The notes: generated by a model not told the origin, from the letters alone. A stretch of DNA of 64,000 nt from Brenneria alni (GCF_003666245.1 NZ_MJLZ01000003.1:1-64000), one strand, 5' to 3'. Positions 13,201 to 27,503 are shown, counted from the stretch's first letter. Numbers and translations: made by a program.

Positions 13201-14293
13201 GGTCTCCGGCGGCGTGGAAGCTGACAAACTAAGTGCGCTGCCGCGTGAGCGCTGGTTAGAACTGGGCCTGACTGATGAAGAGAAACAGAATCAGTTGGAA
13301 CAGTTGGCCGAACAGTACGATGAACTGAAGCACGAGTTTGAGAAAAAACTTGAAGCCAAGCGCCGTAAAATCACCCAGGGCGACGATCTGGCACCGGGCG
13401 TGCTGAAAATCGTCAAGGTTTATCTGGCTGTAAAACGTCAGATTCAACCGGGTGACAAAATGGCCGGTCGTCACGGTAACAAAGGTGTTATCTCCAAGAT
13501 CAACCCGATCGAAGATATGCCTTACGATGAAAACGGTACGCCGGTCGACATCGTTTTGAACCCGCTGGGCGTACCTTCACGTATGAACATTGGTCAGATT
13601 CTGGAAACCCATTTGGGTATGGCGGCGAAAGGTATCGGCGAGAAGATCAACGCCATGCTTAAGCAGCACGAAGAAGTGTCCAAGCTGCGTGAGTTCATTC
13701 AGAAAGCGTACGATTTGGGTGACGATGTTCGCCAGAAAGTAGACCTGAACACTTTCTCCGACGAAGAAGTATTGCGTCTGGCTGAGAACCTGAAAAAAGG
13801 TATGCCAATTGCCACGCCGGTATTCGACGGTGCAAAAGAGAAAGAAATCAAGGAACTGCTGCAAATGGGCGGCATCCCGACCTCTGGTCAGATTACGTTG
13901 TACGACGGACGTACCGGTGAGCAGTTCGAGCGTCAGGTTACTGTGGGCTACATGTATATGTTGAAGTTGAACCACTTGGTCGACGACAAGATGCACGCCC
14001 GTTCCACCGGTTCTTACAGCCTGGTTACTCAGCAGCCGCTGGGTGGTAAAGCTCAATTCGGTGGTCAGCGCTTCGGTGAGATGGAAGTGTGGGCGCTGGA
14101 AGCTTACGGTGCAGCCTATACCCTGCAGGAAATGCTGACGGTTAAGTCTGATGACGTGAATGGCCGTACTAAGATGTATAAGAACATCGTAGATGGCAAT
14201 CATCAGATGGAACCAGGTATGCCGGAATCCTTCAACGTATTGTTGAAAGAAATCCGCTCGCTGGGTATCAACATCGAGCTGGAAGAAAAGTAA
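10265..14293 (+). CDS. rpoB: DNA-directed RNA polymerase subunit beta
   Basis: Catalytic beta subunit of RNA polymerase. The ATG at 10265 ([19 protein letters not shown]) gives 1342 residues, identical in length to E. coli; the open frame begins 11 codons earlier. The rifampicin-pocket region ([19 protein letters not shown] ... [14 protein letters not shown]) appears wild type, so no resistance substitution is visible there. The catalytic-lysine region [12 protein letters not shown] and the C-terminal clamp connector are intact. It follows the attenuator after rplL and is cotranscribed with rpoC. Confidence 0.98.
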   Translation: MVYSYTEKKRIRKDFGKRPQVLDIPYLLSIQLDSFQKFIEQDPEGQYGLEAAFRSVFPIQSYSGNSELQYVSYRLGEPVFDVKECQIRGVTFSAPLRVKLRLVIYEREAPVGTVKDIKEQEVYMGEIPLMTDNGTFVINGTERVIVSQLHRSPGVFFDSDKGKTHSSGKVLYNARIIPYRGSWLDFEFDPKDNLFVRIDRRRKLPATIILRALGYSTEQILDLFFDKVAYEINGNKLQMDLVPERLRGETASFDIEAEGKVYVEKGRRITARHIRQLEKDGIERIEVPVEYIVGKVLSKDYIDESTGELIGAANMELSLDLLAKLSQSGHKHIDTLFTNDLDHGAYMSETLRVDPSSDRLSALVEIYRMMRPGEPPTREAAETLFENLFFSEDRYDLSAVGRMKFNRSLLREEIEGSGILSKEDIIDVMKKLIDIRNGKGEVDDIDHLGNRRIRSVGEMAENQFRVGLVRVERAVKERLSLGDLDTLMPQDMINAKPISAAVKEFFGSSQLSQFMDQNNPLSEITHKRRISALGPGGLTRERAGFEVRDVHPTHYGRVCPIETPEGPNIGLINSLSVYAQTNEYGFLETPYRRVRDNVVTDEIHYLSAIEEGNFVIAQANTNLDEEGRFIDELVTCRNKGESSLFSRDQVEYMDVSTQQVVSVGASLIPFLEHDDANRALMGANMQRQAVPTLRADKPLVGTGMERAVAVDSGVTAVAKRGGTVQYVDASRIVIRVNDDEMYPGEAGIDIYNLTKYTRSNQNTCISQMPCVSLGEPVERGDVLADGPSTDLGELALGQNMRVAFMPWNGYNFEDSILVSERVVQEDRFTTIHIQELACVSRDTKLGPEEITADIPNVGEAALSKLDESGIVYIGAEVTGGDILVGKVTPKGETQLTPEEKLLRAIFGEKASDVKDSSLRVPNGVSGTVIDVQVFTRDGVEKDKRALEIEEMQLKQAKKDLTEELQILEAGLFARIHAVLVSGGVEADKLSALPRERWLELGLTDEEKQNQLEQLAEQYDELKHEFEKKLEAKRRKITQGDDLAPGVLKIVKVYLAVKRQIQPGDKMAGRHGNKGVISKINPIEDMPYDENGTPVDIVLNPLGVPSRMNIGQILETHLGMAAKGIGEKINAMLKQHEEVSKLREFIQKAYDLGDDVRQKVDLNTFSDEEVLRLAENLKKGMPIATPVFDGAKEKEIKELLQMGGIPTSGQITLYDGRTGEQFERQVTVGYMYMLKLNHLVDDKMHARSTGSYSLVTQQPLGGKAQFGGQRFGEMEVWALEAYGAAYTLQEMLTVKSDDVNGRTKMYKNIVDGNHQMEPGMPESFNVLLKEIRSLGINIELEEK

Positions 14294-14398
14294 TTCCAGC
14301 CTGTTGTTGCTGGCGTTCGTCATAGGGGTACCTAAACTGTGTTTTTTAACGGCATGGTTTAGGTGCCCAACAGGTCTAACTCCGACAGGAGCCAATCC

Positions 14399-18622
<4,224 letters not shown>

Positions 18623-18674
18623 TCGTCGTTAAGCACCGTATAAAACCGCTCCCTCGGGGGCGGATCCGTTGCTG

Positions 18675-18706
18675 AAAGCCCTGGCCGAAAAAGCCGGGGC
18701 TTTTTG
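18675..18706 (+). terminator. rpoBC operon terminator
   Basis: The stem GCCCTGGC / GCCGGGGC, with one G-T pair, is followed by TTTTTG. It lies after rpoC and just before the MFS gene. Confidence 0.9.
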
Positions 18707-18733
18707 TTATACCAGATAGACAGCGAGACAGAC

Positions 18734-20068
18734 ATGGATTCCTCGACAGTTTCAATACCTTCATCTACAGCCAGAGATGCCGCACACATTTCACCCGGAC
18801 AAGCCCGAAGAGCAGCATGGGGCAGTTTCATCGGTGCGGTGGTCGATTGGTATGACTTTTTACTTTACGGCATTGTTGCCGCGTTGGTGTTTAATATTGA
18901 GTTTTTCCCGCAGATAAGTCCCACCATGGGCACGCTGGCGGCATTTGGTACTTTTGGGGTGGGTTTCTTGTTCCGGCCCCTGGGCGGCATTGTTTTCGGT
19001 CATTTTGGCGATAAGCTGGGCCGTAAACGTATGCTGATGATTACCGTCTGGACAATGGGGTTGTCCACGGCGTTGATAGGTTTACTACCCTCTTTCGCCA
19101 CCATTGGCTGGTGGGCGCCGGTGTTGCTGGTGACATTGCGCGCCATCCAGGGTTTTGCGGTTGGGGGAGAATGGGGGGGCGCGGCGCTGCTGGCGGTAGA
19201 AAATGCGCCTGAAAAGAAAAAAGCGTTCTATAGCAGTGGGGTGCAGGTTGGTTACGGTGTGGGCCTGTTGTTGGCGACGGGTTCGATTTCACTGGTTAGT
19301 CACTACACCACGGACGCTGATTTTGTCAGCTGGGGCTGGCGTCTGCCGTTTTTATTCAGCGTGGTGCTGGTTGCCATCGCCTGGTGGATCCGTTCCGGGA
19401 TGGAGGAGTCCCAGGAATTCGAGGCCAACATAAAGTTACAGGAAAGAACAAAAAAAATCCGTTCTTTTCCGATCATTGAGGCGCTGCGTAAGCATCCCAA
19501 GGCTTTTTTGTTGATTATCGCCCTGCGGTTGGGTGAGTTGCTGACAATGTATATCGTCACGGCTTTTGCGCTCAATTATTCCACTGCTAATCTGGGGATG
19601 TCGCGGGAGTTCTTCCTTCATATCAGCCTGCTGGTGGGAGGGATCAGTTGCCTGTCCATTCCCTGCTTTGCCCGTCTGGCCGATAGTTTTGGTCGTCGGC
19701 GGATTTACGTCACCGGTGCGCTGATCGGCGCCGCCAGCGCGTTTCCCTTCTTTATGGCGCTGGAAGCGCACGCCAGTCTGTGGATACTGTTTTTTGCCAT
19801 TATGCTTGCCAACATTGCTCACGATATGATCGTCAGCGTACAGCAGCCGATGTTTACCGAGTTGTTCGGCACGGCATATCGTTACAGCGGGGCGGGCGTG
19901 GGTTATCAGGTGGCGAGCGTAGTGGGTGGCGGTTTTACACCTTTTATCGCCGTTTTGCTGGTGGAATTTCTAGGCGGTTCCTGGCACGGTGTGGCGACTT
20001 ACCTTGCGGTGGGGTGCCTGCTGTCGGCTATTGTCGGGCTGCGGATGAAACCACAAACGCTGGACTGA
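18734..20068 (+). CDS. MFS transporter, metabolite:H+ symporter (MHS) type
   Basis: Inner-membrane proton symporter of the major facilitator superfamily, MHS family (relatives: ProP, ShiA, YhjE, KgtP); the substrate cannot be told. It is 444 residues with about 12 hydrophobic segments. The MHS hallmarks are present: an N-terminal DWYDFLLYGIVA segment, the loop 2-3 signature GHFGDKLGRKRML, RAIQGFAVGGEWGGAALLAVE in helix 4, and a second-half copy ARLADSFGRRRIYV. The ATG at 18734 is chosen over the upstream TTG/ATG frame because the extension overlaps the rpoC terminator. It ends 13 bases from the end of the giant gene on the other strand. It is not present at this locus in E. coli. Confidence 0.88.
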   Translation: MDSSTVSIPSSTARDAAHISPGQARRAAWGSFIGAVVDWYDFLLYGIVAALVFNIEFFPQISPTMGTLAAFGTFGVGFLFRPLGGIVFGHFGDKLGRKRMLMITVWTMGLSTALIGLLPSFATIGWWAPVLLVTLRAIQGFAVGGEWGGAALLAVENAPEKKKAFYSSGVQVGYGVGLLLATGSISLVSHYTTDADFVSWGWRLPFLFSVVLVAIAWWIRSGMEESQEFEANIKLQERTKKIRSFPIIEALRKHPKAFLLIIALRLGELLTMYIVTAFALNYSTANLGMSREFFLHISLLVGGISCLSIPCFARLADSFGRRRIYVTGALIGAASAFPFFMALEAHASLWILFFAIMLANIAHDMIVSVQQPMFTELFGTAYRYSGAGVGYQVASVVGGGFTPFIAVLLVEFLGGSWHGVATYLAVGCLLSAIVGLRMKPQTLD

Positions 20069-20081
20069 TATCATCTCCGGC

Positions 20082-23000
20082 TTACTCTTGGTCGACGTAC
20101 CTGTTGAATGACGGAATGTTGTCAATCCTTTCAGGACGTTTGACCAGAGCTGCGGCATCACGCAGTCTTTGTTGTAGTTGCTCGCGTCTGGCTGTGAATT
20201 CAATGGTGACGTCATCCTGATGCTCACCGGTTGGTATATCAGGGAGTTGACGCAGTTTCTCGTAATCTTTATGTGTTTTGAGTTTGTTGTGCAGGCTTGA
20301 GCGGGTATGGAACTGGATTTCAAAGTCGCCTGGTACTGCGCCGTCACTGTGCAGGTTGATGTTAAGACCGGCATAGGTGGTATTCTGAGTAGTGAAGGCA
20401 TTGTTAATACGCATCACGGTGATGGCATGTTGTTTCAGCGCATTAACAATGCCTTGTACCGCCTCGTAAAATCGCTCAAAAGGCAATATGGTCACGTAAC
20501 GCAGCCCGTCACGAACCTGTTGCGCTGCCGTTTCCGGGGATAAATGCTCTTTTTGTTGCAGTAGTACTATCTTGCGTACGATTGATTTTTCAGCTTTGAA
20601 AATATGGGACTGCCAATTCTGATCTCCTTGCAGCTTTCCATTGAACTGCGCCAAGACCGGCAGTAGTACGGGAGTTATGCATTTTTCCAGCGCATGCGCC
20701 TGGCTGACAATCTGTCGCATGGGTGTGACGAGGTGAGGTGGAATTGAGAGAGTTTTTTCCGAGGGGCGCAGTGGCTTTAGTCGGGATGATGTCTGTGCGG
20801 GCTTATGCATAGTCTCCCAATTGTCCAGCTCTTCGCAACCTGGTGGCAGGGGAACAGCTCGGAACGCCTCTCTGGCAGGGTGGAGAATTGCCCGCTCTTG
20901 TTCAGAATTGGTGCTCTGATAGCGCACCGCCTGCGCTTTCTTGTACAAGTCATGGAACTGCTCTTTTAACTCAAACGTCTGTGGCGTGTGAAACTGGATC
21001 TCCCATATCAGTCCGTCCGGGCTGTTCAGTTTGGCGCTGATGGCGCTGAACCCATACCCCTGTTGGGTGAAATGATTAATGCGCTGAGATAATCTATGCC
21101 CGGCATCGTCGAGTGTCGCCAGAATACGACGGCATCCGTGGGTAAAGGTGTCATGCGGCAACACGATACTGTAGCGCAGTGCGTCGTTGACCTTTGCTAC
21201 CGCTTCCTGCAAGGGCAGAGACTTGTATGCTATCAGGTAGCGCAACTTGTTACTGAGCGAATTGACTGATTTGACCGCGTGATTCAGGCCTGCCAGTTGC
21301 GCCTGTGCGCCAGTGATGTTTTTCAGCATATTTTGCAGCATGATGGTAATGGCTGGCTCGGCCATAGCCGCGTGCGAGTTAAGGTTTCGTGCGTTTTGTG
21401 TGATATCTTGCGGGTGTAATGCAGACAGTTGCATCGCTGGGGTAAGCGGGGCGGATAGTAAGCCGGCCTGTTGCAGTGTTTCCACTGCAGTCTCCATTAC
21501 GCCAGCGGCCATAGTAGGAATGCGCGCGAGTATGTTGCGGGCTTGTTCGGGATCGAACTGGCCGTCGCGTATGGCTCGTGCCGTCTGCTTGGTATGGGGA
21601 ACCTGATGTATCCGCTCGGATACGGAACGTATCGAAGCCTCACACTTTTCCATAATACGGGTAAACAATTTTGTACCTGTATCTGATTTTAGTGCATCCG
21701 TGCCCACTTTCACCGCAATGGTAAAGAGGTTACGCATGGTCAGCTCTGGCTGGCCCTTGACAATTCCCGGTTGTCCGTTGGGAAACTCAGTGTGTGACAG
21801 CCGACATACCGGGTAGTTATTCAACATGGCCTCGATACGCTTTGGTGTGTTATCGGCCTGATTATAAGCCTGGTCCAGTGGTGGGAAGTGCTCCGCCAAT
21901 TCAGCGGGGAGTTGCGGCGGTGGCTGAGTTTTTTGCCCTGCCAACTGCTGTATCAACTGGGAGAGCACCCCTGAAGCCTGACGAGCCTCGGGCAGATGAG
22001 CGCACTCAATATCCTGTTGCGCTATATCTTGCAGCGATTGCAGTGACGGGGCGTTATCACGACTTTCCAGCAGAGCGCGTAGGCCGTTGCGCAGCTGACG
22101 ATCAAAACCATCATAGGTGCCGAACATCATATTGTAGGCCATTGTCTGGCGCAGTTCGTCCGGTTGAGCCAGGAAAAGTGTGGCGGTGGTGCTTGCCAGT
22201 CCCATTAATTTTCCGCCCTCTTGCTCCGCCAGAATTTCTTTACCCCGTCCCGCCAGGTAATTGCCGTCGTCGTCAAACGCTGAGTGAGCCGTTTTGGGTG
22301 GTTTGAATGAGTGTCCGATACCGCGTATGTCGTCGCGTTCCTGCATGGTTTGGCGAATCGCCGCCGATAATTTGGGATAACCCGCGTAGATAAAGGCATC
22401 GTCGCCGTCGGTGTCCATATTGCGCTTTCTTAGTTCACTGATAGGGATGGCTCCCAACGTGCCGGGCGTCAAGATATCTTTGACCCGCAGGCTACCGGTG
22501 CTGACGATCTGCTGCGCGATGCCTGCGCGATCGCGTCCACTCACCCAGCGGGACATGATCTTCATATCTTCTTTGGAGCAGGCCAGATCCATGCTCCGAA
22601 ACTCCGGCGGCCAGCTTTCAGCCGGAAGAATAATTAGCATTCCCTTGCTGTGCAGCATGTCGAGATCCTGGCCTGATTGGTCGTCGAAACCGGTATAGCT
22701 ATATTGTATAGAGAAGCACTCGGCCAATAATTGCGCGGTGGCATCCCCCTGGCTGACGGTGGCTACCTGCTCTGGTGGAAGCGGCAGCAGGTTTTCTTTA
22801 TCGTATGGCGGCTTGCCCAGCAGCAGGTCGCCTCCGTATCGGTCGAATTCGGCGCTGGTGGATGGCGGAAGGTGAAGTTTGTCGTCAGCCGATGGCACTG
22901 CACGTATGCGTTTGCCGTTATAACCGCCGCTGATGGTCAACTGGTAGAGCGTGAGCAAGTCTATATCGCCCGCGACAAACTGCCCTGTGGCCGATGCGCC

Positions 23001-26000
23001 AGCCTGGGCCTGGCGCCCATATTTTTGCTCGGCCAGCGTCTGGAGCCGATGTTGCATAACTTCACGCGCCTCCATCAATGCGGCGTCATTACGCGGATAA
23101 TGCTGTAACGCCTGTGGAGGGATAAAACTATGATTGGTTCTCTGTTCGTTGGTTAAAGGCCAGGCTTCTATACAGTCTCGAATAACCGGAATGCGCATCG
23201 CTACTTCCATCTTTAAGAAGCCGCAACCATCATTGGGGCATAGGGCAAGGCGTTGACCGTTCGAGCTGATAGGTCTAAATGGGTGTTGGGCGCCGGCAAC
23301 GTCAGCGAACCAGCCGGTACGCAGCGTACCTTCAACCACATGGTCATGCGGTACCATCTCCAGCAGCGCTCTTTGCATACGCGACCAATCCTCGCGCTGT
23401 GGAGCAAGTTTTTTTACCAGCGTCATCAATGGGCTGCCGGGGGCGCTGTCCGTGTAGCGGATGGCGGGTAACAGGCCTTTGACCGGATCTTTTCCCGACA
23501 GGATACTTTTTACCTGTTTCATGCGTCCGCGCGTGAGACGACTACCGCCGAATATATCGAACCGCCAGGGTTCCCCTTGGTACTGGAACGTTCGTGCCAG
23601 CATAAACGCGCTGAGTTTTCCCGGTAGCTGAACTTCAACCAGAGGAAGGCCGGTCAGCCTGGCATATAGGGAGTAGGGTTTTTCCATATCTTCATCCAAC
23701 CCTGAATCTTTAACCGGTTGACCGTTTATATTGACTATCTTATGAACGGTGTCGCCCACGTTTGGCGATACAGCCCTGAGTTTCCCTGGCTGAGTACGCA
23801 TTTCTGCGTGTGACAAGGCCAGATCAAATTGACTGGGCGGGTGGCGCTGGGTGATCTGTTTCACCTCTTTGCTCAAGCGTAAATCGAGCGCATTCAGCAC
23901 ATCATTATTAGCTTCAATTTGTGCGATTACATTCCAGCTATTTTCCTGTAGATCGGCCTCAATCGTGTGACGGGTACGCTCCAACGTTGTGTTGACCCAC
24001 CGCTTTAGTTCAGATTGGCGATCTTTTATCGTCTGATAATCGCCTTCAATATAGGCGGCATGCCACTGGCGGCTGACCGTGCTGTATGCTTTAAGAATTT
24101 GGTAGAAGGTCAACGCCGGGCAACGGGTATCACAGGCTGTATCTCCGTCCTTATAACGTAACAATATGCTCGGTTCTGTCTTTTGGGATCGTAGAAAACC
24201 TTGCAGCTTTTGCTCAATAATCGGCTGTAATGTGTTAAACGTCAGTAGCGCCGGCTGGCGAAAACGGGTGAGTTCGTGGCTGCGTAGCAGGGGCAGGAAA
24301 CCGAGGCAAATATTGCCAATAGCTTCCAGATGCTGGTCACGTAGTTGGTCTTTGTTGCAAAGCGCCTGGACGTGAGCGAGGGCCGTTGCAGCCAGCGGGC
24401 GCAGTGATCGATACAACTGGACGCTGGCGAATGACTTGAACAGTATGCCTATCTGCCAGAGCTTGGCCGTGTTCAGGAGCTGCGGATGCAGCTCCAGGTG
24501 GATGGCCATATCGTGCAGTATCGGTGTTATGTGTGCCAGTTCCTCTTCATTGCTGTTCTGAGTTGAACCGACCATGCGCATCAGGGTATTGCTGATCTGA
24601 GTCAGATCCATGATGTTAAAGTTTTTCCAGGCATAATTGTCTTTTCCCGGCAGTGTCGCCAACTGCCATACCATCTGCTGGATGGGTGGTTCTTTCTGCC
24701 ACCTGCTCAGATCATTGAATATATTGGTGAATATCTGCGGGGGGCTGGCGTGTAATTGAGTTTCATCCTCCACGAGAGACTCAACCAGCCGCAAGGCGGC
24801 TTGCCTGACCAGGTTGTTATTATCAGGCCATTTGCCGATGGCGTTCAGGGCGCTGCTAATGGCTTTGAAATCCATAGCGGGCACCAGTGGCTCTTCTGTG
24901 ACGATGCGCTCGATCAGCAGGATAAATGTCTCACGGATACGGGGGAGATCCAGCCATTTACTCAGCGCGTTAAGGGTGTTGGCAATCATATTTTCGGGGA
25001 TGGATTGCCGTAATGGCTCATCGTTGGTGATACGCTTGGCCAGCCATAGGGCTGAGGATTCGGTGCGTTTATCTTCGGCAAACTTGCTCAGGCCGATAAG
25101 CATGTTGACAATCAATTTCGTCTTCGTCATTGACTGGCGCAACGATGCATCGCTGGAAAAATGATCGGCCAGCAGCAGGGCCGCCTCTTTGATTTGAGGC
25201 GCATCATCCCATTTGCTCAGTGTACCCAACGCATTAATAATGTTGGTGATCCCTAAGGCAGTCAGCGACTGCCGTAACGGCTTGTCGGCGATAATCCTTG
25301 CGGTCAAAGGCTTGCCCGCAGCCTGGGCGCGTTCGTTTTGCGGCCATTTGCTCAGGGCATTCATAATGCTGGAAAGGTTATGGGAGGGCAGAGACTGGCA
25401 CAACGCTTTATTCTCCGTGATGAGATCTGCCAGCAGTAAAGCCGCCTTTTTGATAATCTCGTTTTGCGGCCACCTGCCCAGTGCAGCTAACATATTGGCG
25501 AGATATTGTTCCTCCAGATTTTGTCGCAATCGCGTATCCGTGATAACACGATCGGCCAGCACCAGAGTCGCTTCAAGGAGTTGAGGTAGGTCAGACCATT
25601 TACCCAGTGCATTGAATGAATTGGCCATTTCCTGTCTGGTCATCGATTGACATATCGTCTGGTTCTTCCTGATATGTATGGCAATCTGCACCACGGCATC
25701 TTTGATCACGTTGTTTTCAGGCCATTTACTGAATGCATTGAGAGCATTGGCGACAGACTGCGATTCCATCGTTTGGCAAAATGCGACGTCTTTTCTGATA
25801 CGATCGGCCAGTAGTTGCACCAGTTCCGTAGTCCGGGCGCTATCGGGCCATTTACTTAGTGAATTTAAAACAATAGTGGCCTCCCGTGAATCCAGCGACT
25901 GTCGCAGGTGAGGCTTATCAATAAGATTTTCGGCCAGCAGGACACAGGCTTCCCTGATCTGGGGAGCATCAGACCATTTACTTAGTGCATTCATGCTGCT

Positions 26001-27428
26001 GATTAATTCGTTGCAGAGAATAGCCTGCCGTAGCGGCTTATCAGCGATGATACGCTCGGCCAACTGTAGAGCGGCGTTTTTCACTTCGCTGGATTCTGGC
26101 CATTTACTCAAAGCATTCAATGAATTGGCAACCCCTTGCGAGGTCATGGTTTGTCGTAGTTGGGCATCTTGTATGATGTATCCGGCGATGCATCGTACCG
26201 TCTTTCCAGCCCTCTCGCTTTCGGGCCATTTGCTGAGGGCGTTAAGAATATTCGCCACCCATTGCTCATCTATTTTATGCAGAAAAGCAGGATGCTTTCT
26301 AATGTCTCTGGTCAGCATCAAAACGGCTTCTTTGGCTCTCTCGCTTTTCGGCCATTTGGCGAGTGCGATAGCACAGGTGGACAGCGCAAGTTTATCCATG
26401 GATTGTATCAATGACTTGTTTGTCGCAATGCGTTCAGCCAGTTGTAACGCCATCTCCTTGATGCCGTCATGTTGAGGCCAGCGACTGAATGCGGTAAGCA
26501 AGGCGGCGGTGTTGCGCATTTGCTGCTCTTGCGATGCTGTTTGCCGCTGCATCAACTCATGTGCGACATACAGGGTGGCGTCTCGGCATGACTCACTTTG
26601 TGGGTTTCTTAAAAACCCGGATGTCAGAATACAGATTTCGTAATCTTTCAGGTCATGAAATTGATCCTGGTCTGAGTGCAGGATTTGTCTGGCGAGCCAT
26701 TCCAGGGCATTGATGCATTCGGGGCTCTTGGTGTGCTTACTCAACTTATTGGCCAGATGAGTATAGTAATAGGGATGAGCGTTGCTGAACCAGTCGGTAT
26801 GCATAAGGTAATTGGCTGCCAGGCTGGCGCACTGACGCGTTTTCAACATCAGCATGGGGGAAGGAGGATGCGGCGTGTGCATATTAAGTTTATGTAGATA
26901 ATTGCTGAGTAACCTGAAGTTTATGTCGTGATTGTTATCTGTTCGGAGGAAGACCAGTGCGCTCCCAAGACCGTTATGTTCGGCGAGAACGTTGTTATAT
27001 GCCATATCAACACATTGCTGGGGAGAATGTTGGATAGGGTAAGACTTCAGGAGCTGACTTTGCTGTGCTAAACGTTGTTGTTGTAGTGTGGCTTTCTCTT
27101 GTCCACTGAGATGTTGTTCGGGAAAATTGAGCGCATCTCTCAGGTTTACCTGAGACTGAGGGGAGGCATGGGTATCCAGACGTTGCCGTACAGACCTGCT
27201 GTTATGGGCAAAGTCTGGCGAGCGGCGGGAACGGCTTTTCTGTCGGATGTCCACTTGCCCTGCTCTTATTGTACCGCGTAACTGGGCATTGCCCCGATTG
27301 GTGTTATTGCGTTGCGTCTGTGAAGATTCGGTACGATCCTGAATATTCGCTGGGGATGGAGCGGGCGTTTCTGCCAGTTTGGCTGCGTGTGGTTGTTGGC
27401 GGATGGTGGACCGTGCCGGGATTCTCAT
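20082..27428 (-). CDS. Giant SKWP-repeat protein, XopAD/RipS-like type III effector candidate
   Basis: This is a 2448-residue protein with no transmembrane segment or Sec signal evident. The first 50 residues are rich in Ser, Gln, Arg and Pro, with Ile-Pro at positions 3-4 and no acidic residue in the first 12, the usual type III export profile. Residues about 315-915 hold fifteen repeats of the form N-A-L-S-K-W-P, the SKWP repeat of Ralstonia RipS and Xanthomonas XopAD effectors. A long middle region contains M-D-T-D-G-D-D (aspartates 1672, 1674, 1676). The C-terminus has two related domains (about 2045-2170 and 2285-2395) with D-A-L-R-Y ... E-I-Q-F-H-T and D-G-L-R-Y ... E-I-Q-F-H-T. The ATG at 27428 is preferred over a TTG five codons earlier, though its ribosome-binding site is weak. 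A hrp box lies about 75 bases upstream. The biochemical activity is unknown. Confidence 0.85.
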   Translation of the reverse strand: MRIPARSTIRQQPHAAKLAETPAPSPANIQDRTESSQTQRNNTNRGNAQLRGTIRAGQVDIRQKSRSRRSPDFAHNSRSVRQRLDTHASPQSQVNLRDALNFPEQHLSGQEKATLQQQRLAQQSQLLKSYPIQHSPQQCVDMAYNNVLAEHNGLGSALVFLRTDNNHDINFRLLSNYLHKLNMHTPHPPSPMLMLKTRQCASLAANYLMHTDWFSNAHPYYYTHLANKLSKHTKSPECINALEWLARQILHSDQDQFHDLKDYEICILTSGFLRNPQSESCRDATLYVAHELMQRQTASQEQQMRNTAALLTAFSRWPQHDGIKEMALQLAERIATNKSLIQSMDKLALSTCAIALAKWPKSERAKEAVLMLTRDIRKHPAFLHKIDEQWVANILNALSKWPESERAGKTVRCIAGYIIQDAQLRQTMTSQGVANSLNALSKWPESSEVKNAALQLAERIIADKPLRQAILCNELISSMNALSKWSDAPQIREACVLLAENLIDKPHLRQSLDSREATIVLNSLSKWPDSARTTELVQLLADRIRKDVAFCQTMESQSVANALNAFSKWPENNVIKDAVVQIAIHIRKNQTICQSMTRQEMANSFNALGKWSDLPQLLEATLVLADRVITDTRLRQNLEEQYLANMLAALGRWPQNEIIKKAALLLADLITENKALCQSLPSHNLSSIMNALSKWPQNERAQAAGKPLTARIIADKPLRQSLTALGITNIINALGTLSKWDDAPQIKEAALLLADHFSSDASLRQSMTKTKLIVNMLIGLSKFAEDKRTESSALWLAKRITNDEPLRQSIPENMIANTLNALSKWLDLPRIRETFILLIERIVTEEPLVPAMDFKAISSALNAIGKWPDNNNLVRQAALRLVESLVEDETQLHASPPQIFTNIFNDLSRWQKEPPIQQMVWQLATLPGKDNYAWKNFNIMDLTQISNTLMRMVGSTQNSNEEELAHITPILHDMAIHLELHPQLLNTAKLWQIGILFKSFASVQLYRSLRPLAATALAHVQALCNKDQLRDQHLEAIGNICLGFLPLLRSHELTRFRQPALLTFNTLQPIIEQKLQGFLRSQKTEPSILLRYKDGDTACDTRCPALTFYQILKAYSTVSRQWHAAYIEGDYQTIKDRQSELKRWVNTTLERTRHTIEADLQENSWNVIAQIEANNDVLNALDLRLSKEVKQITQRHPPSQFDLALSHAEMRTQPGKLRAVSPNVGDTVHKIVNINGQPVKDSGLDEDMEKPYSLYARLTGLPLVEVQLPGKLSAFMLARTFQYQGEPWRFDIFGGSRLTRGRMKQVKSILSGKDPVKGLLPAIRYTDSAPGSPLMTLVKKLAPQREDWSRMQRALLEMVPHDHVVEGTLRTGWFADVAGAQHPFRPISSNGQRLALCPNDGCGFLKMEVAMRIPVIRDCIEAWPLTNEQRTNHSFIPPQALQHYPRNDAALMEAREVMQHRLQTLAEQKYGRQAQAGASATGQFVAGDIDLLTLYQLTISGGYNGKRIRAVPSADDKLHLPPSTSAEFDRYGGDLLLGKPPYDKENLLPLPPEQVATVSQGDATAQLLAECFSIQYSYTGFDDQSGQDLDMLHSKGMLIILPAESWPPEFRSMDLACSKEDMKIMSRWVSGRDRAGIAQQIVSTGSLRVKDILTPGTLGAIPISELRKRNMDTDGDDAFIYAGYPKLSAAIRQTMQERDDIRGIGHSFKPPKTAHSAFDDDGNYLAGRGKEILAEQEGGKLMGLASTTATLFLAQPDELRQTMAYNMMFGTYDGFDRQLRNGLRALLESRDNAPSLQSLQDIAQQDIECAHLPEARQASGVLSQLIQQLAGQKTQPPPQLPAELAEHFPPLDQAYNQADNTPKRIEAMLNNYPVCRLSHTEFPNGQPGIVKGQPELTMRNLFTIAVKVGTDALKSDTGTKLFTRIMEKCEASIRSVSERIHQVPHTKQTARAIRDGQFDPEQARNILARIPTMAAGVMETAVETLQQAGLLSAPLTPAMQLSALHPQDITQNARNLNSHAAMAEPAITIMLQNMLKNITGAQAQLAGLNHAVKSVNSLSNKLRYLIAYKSLPLQEAVAKVNDALRYSIVLPHDTFTHGCRRILATLDDAGHRLSQRINHFTQQGYGFSAISAKLNSPDGLIWEIQFHTPQTFELKEQFHDLYKKAQAVRYQSTNSEQERAILHPAREAFRAVPLPPGCEELDNWETMHKPAQTSSRLKPLRPSEKTLSIPPHLVTPMRQIVSQAHALEKCITPVLLPVLAQFNGKLQGDQNWQSHIFKAEKSIVRKIVLLQQKEHLSPETAAQQVRDGLRYVTILPFERFYEAVQGIVNALKQHAITVMRINNAFTTQNTTYAGLNINLHSDGAVPGDFEIQFHTRSSLHNKLKTHKDYEKLRQLPDIPTGEHQDDVTIEFTARREQLQQRLRDAAALVKRPERIDNIPSFNRYVDQE
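24684..26486 (-). repeat. Fifteen 42-residue SKWP repeats within the giant gene
   Basis: Fifteen copies of a helical repeat are marked by an S/G-K/R-W core. In the open frame counted from the TTG, the first ten tryptophans fall at 322, 364, 406, 448, 490, 532, 574, 616, 658 and 700, exactly 42 apart. Later ones follow at 745, 788 (Phe), 830, 872 and 915. Each unit also carries an L-R-Q-S-type turn (DKPLRQS, DTRLRQN). The DNA copies are diverged, so the 126-base period is fixed at protein level rather than by recent duplication. Confidence 0.93.
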
Positions 27429-27503
27429 AAGTGATATTACCAACTCTCAGCTATAACGATAATGTTCAGGCGCGAAGAGATATATTGTGCGCACCCGTTC
27501 TGC

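Noticed and set aside
24684..26486. CRISPR-like periodic repeat
   Set aside because: The 126-base period reflects coding repeats of one continuous reading frame; there are no near-identical repeats with unique spacers.
20082..27428. Plus-strand frames opposite the giant gene
   Set aside because: They are antisense shadows, mostly in the repeat region, without ribosome-binding sites or known domains.
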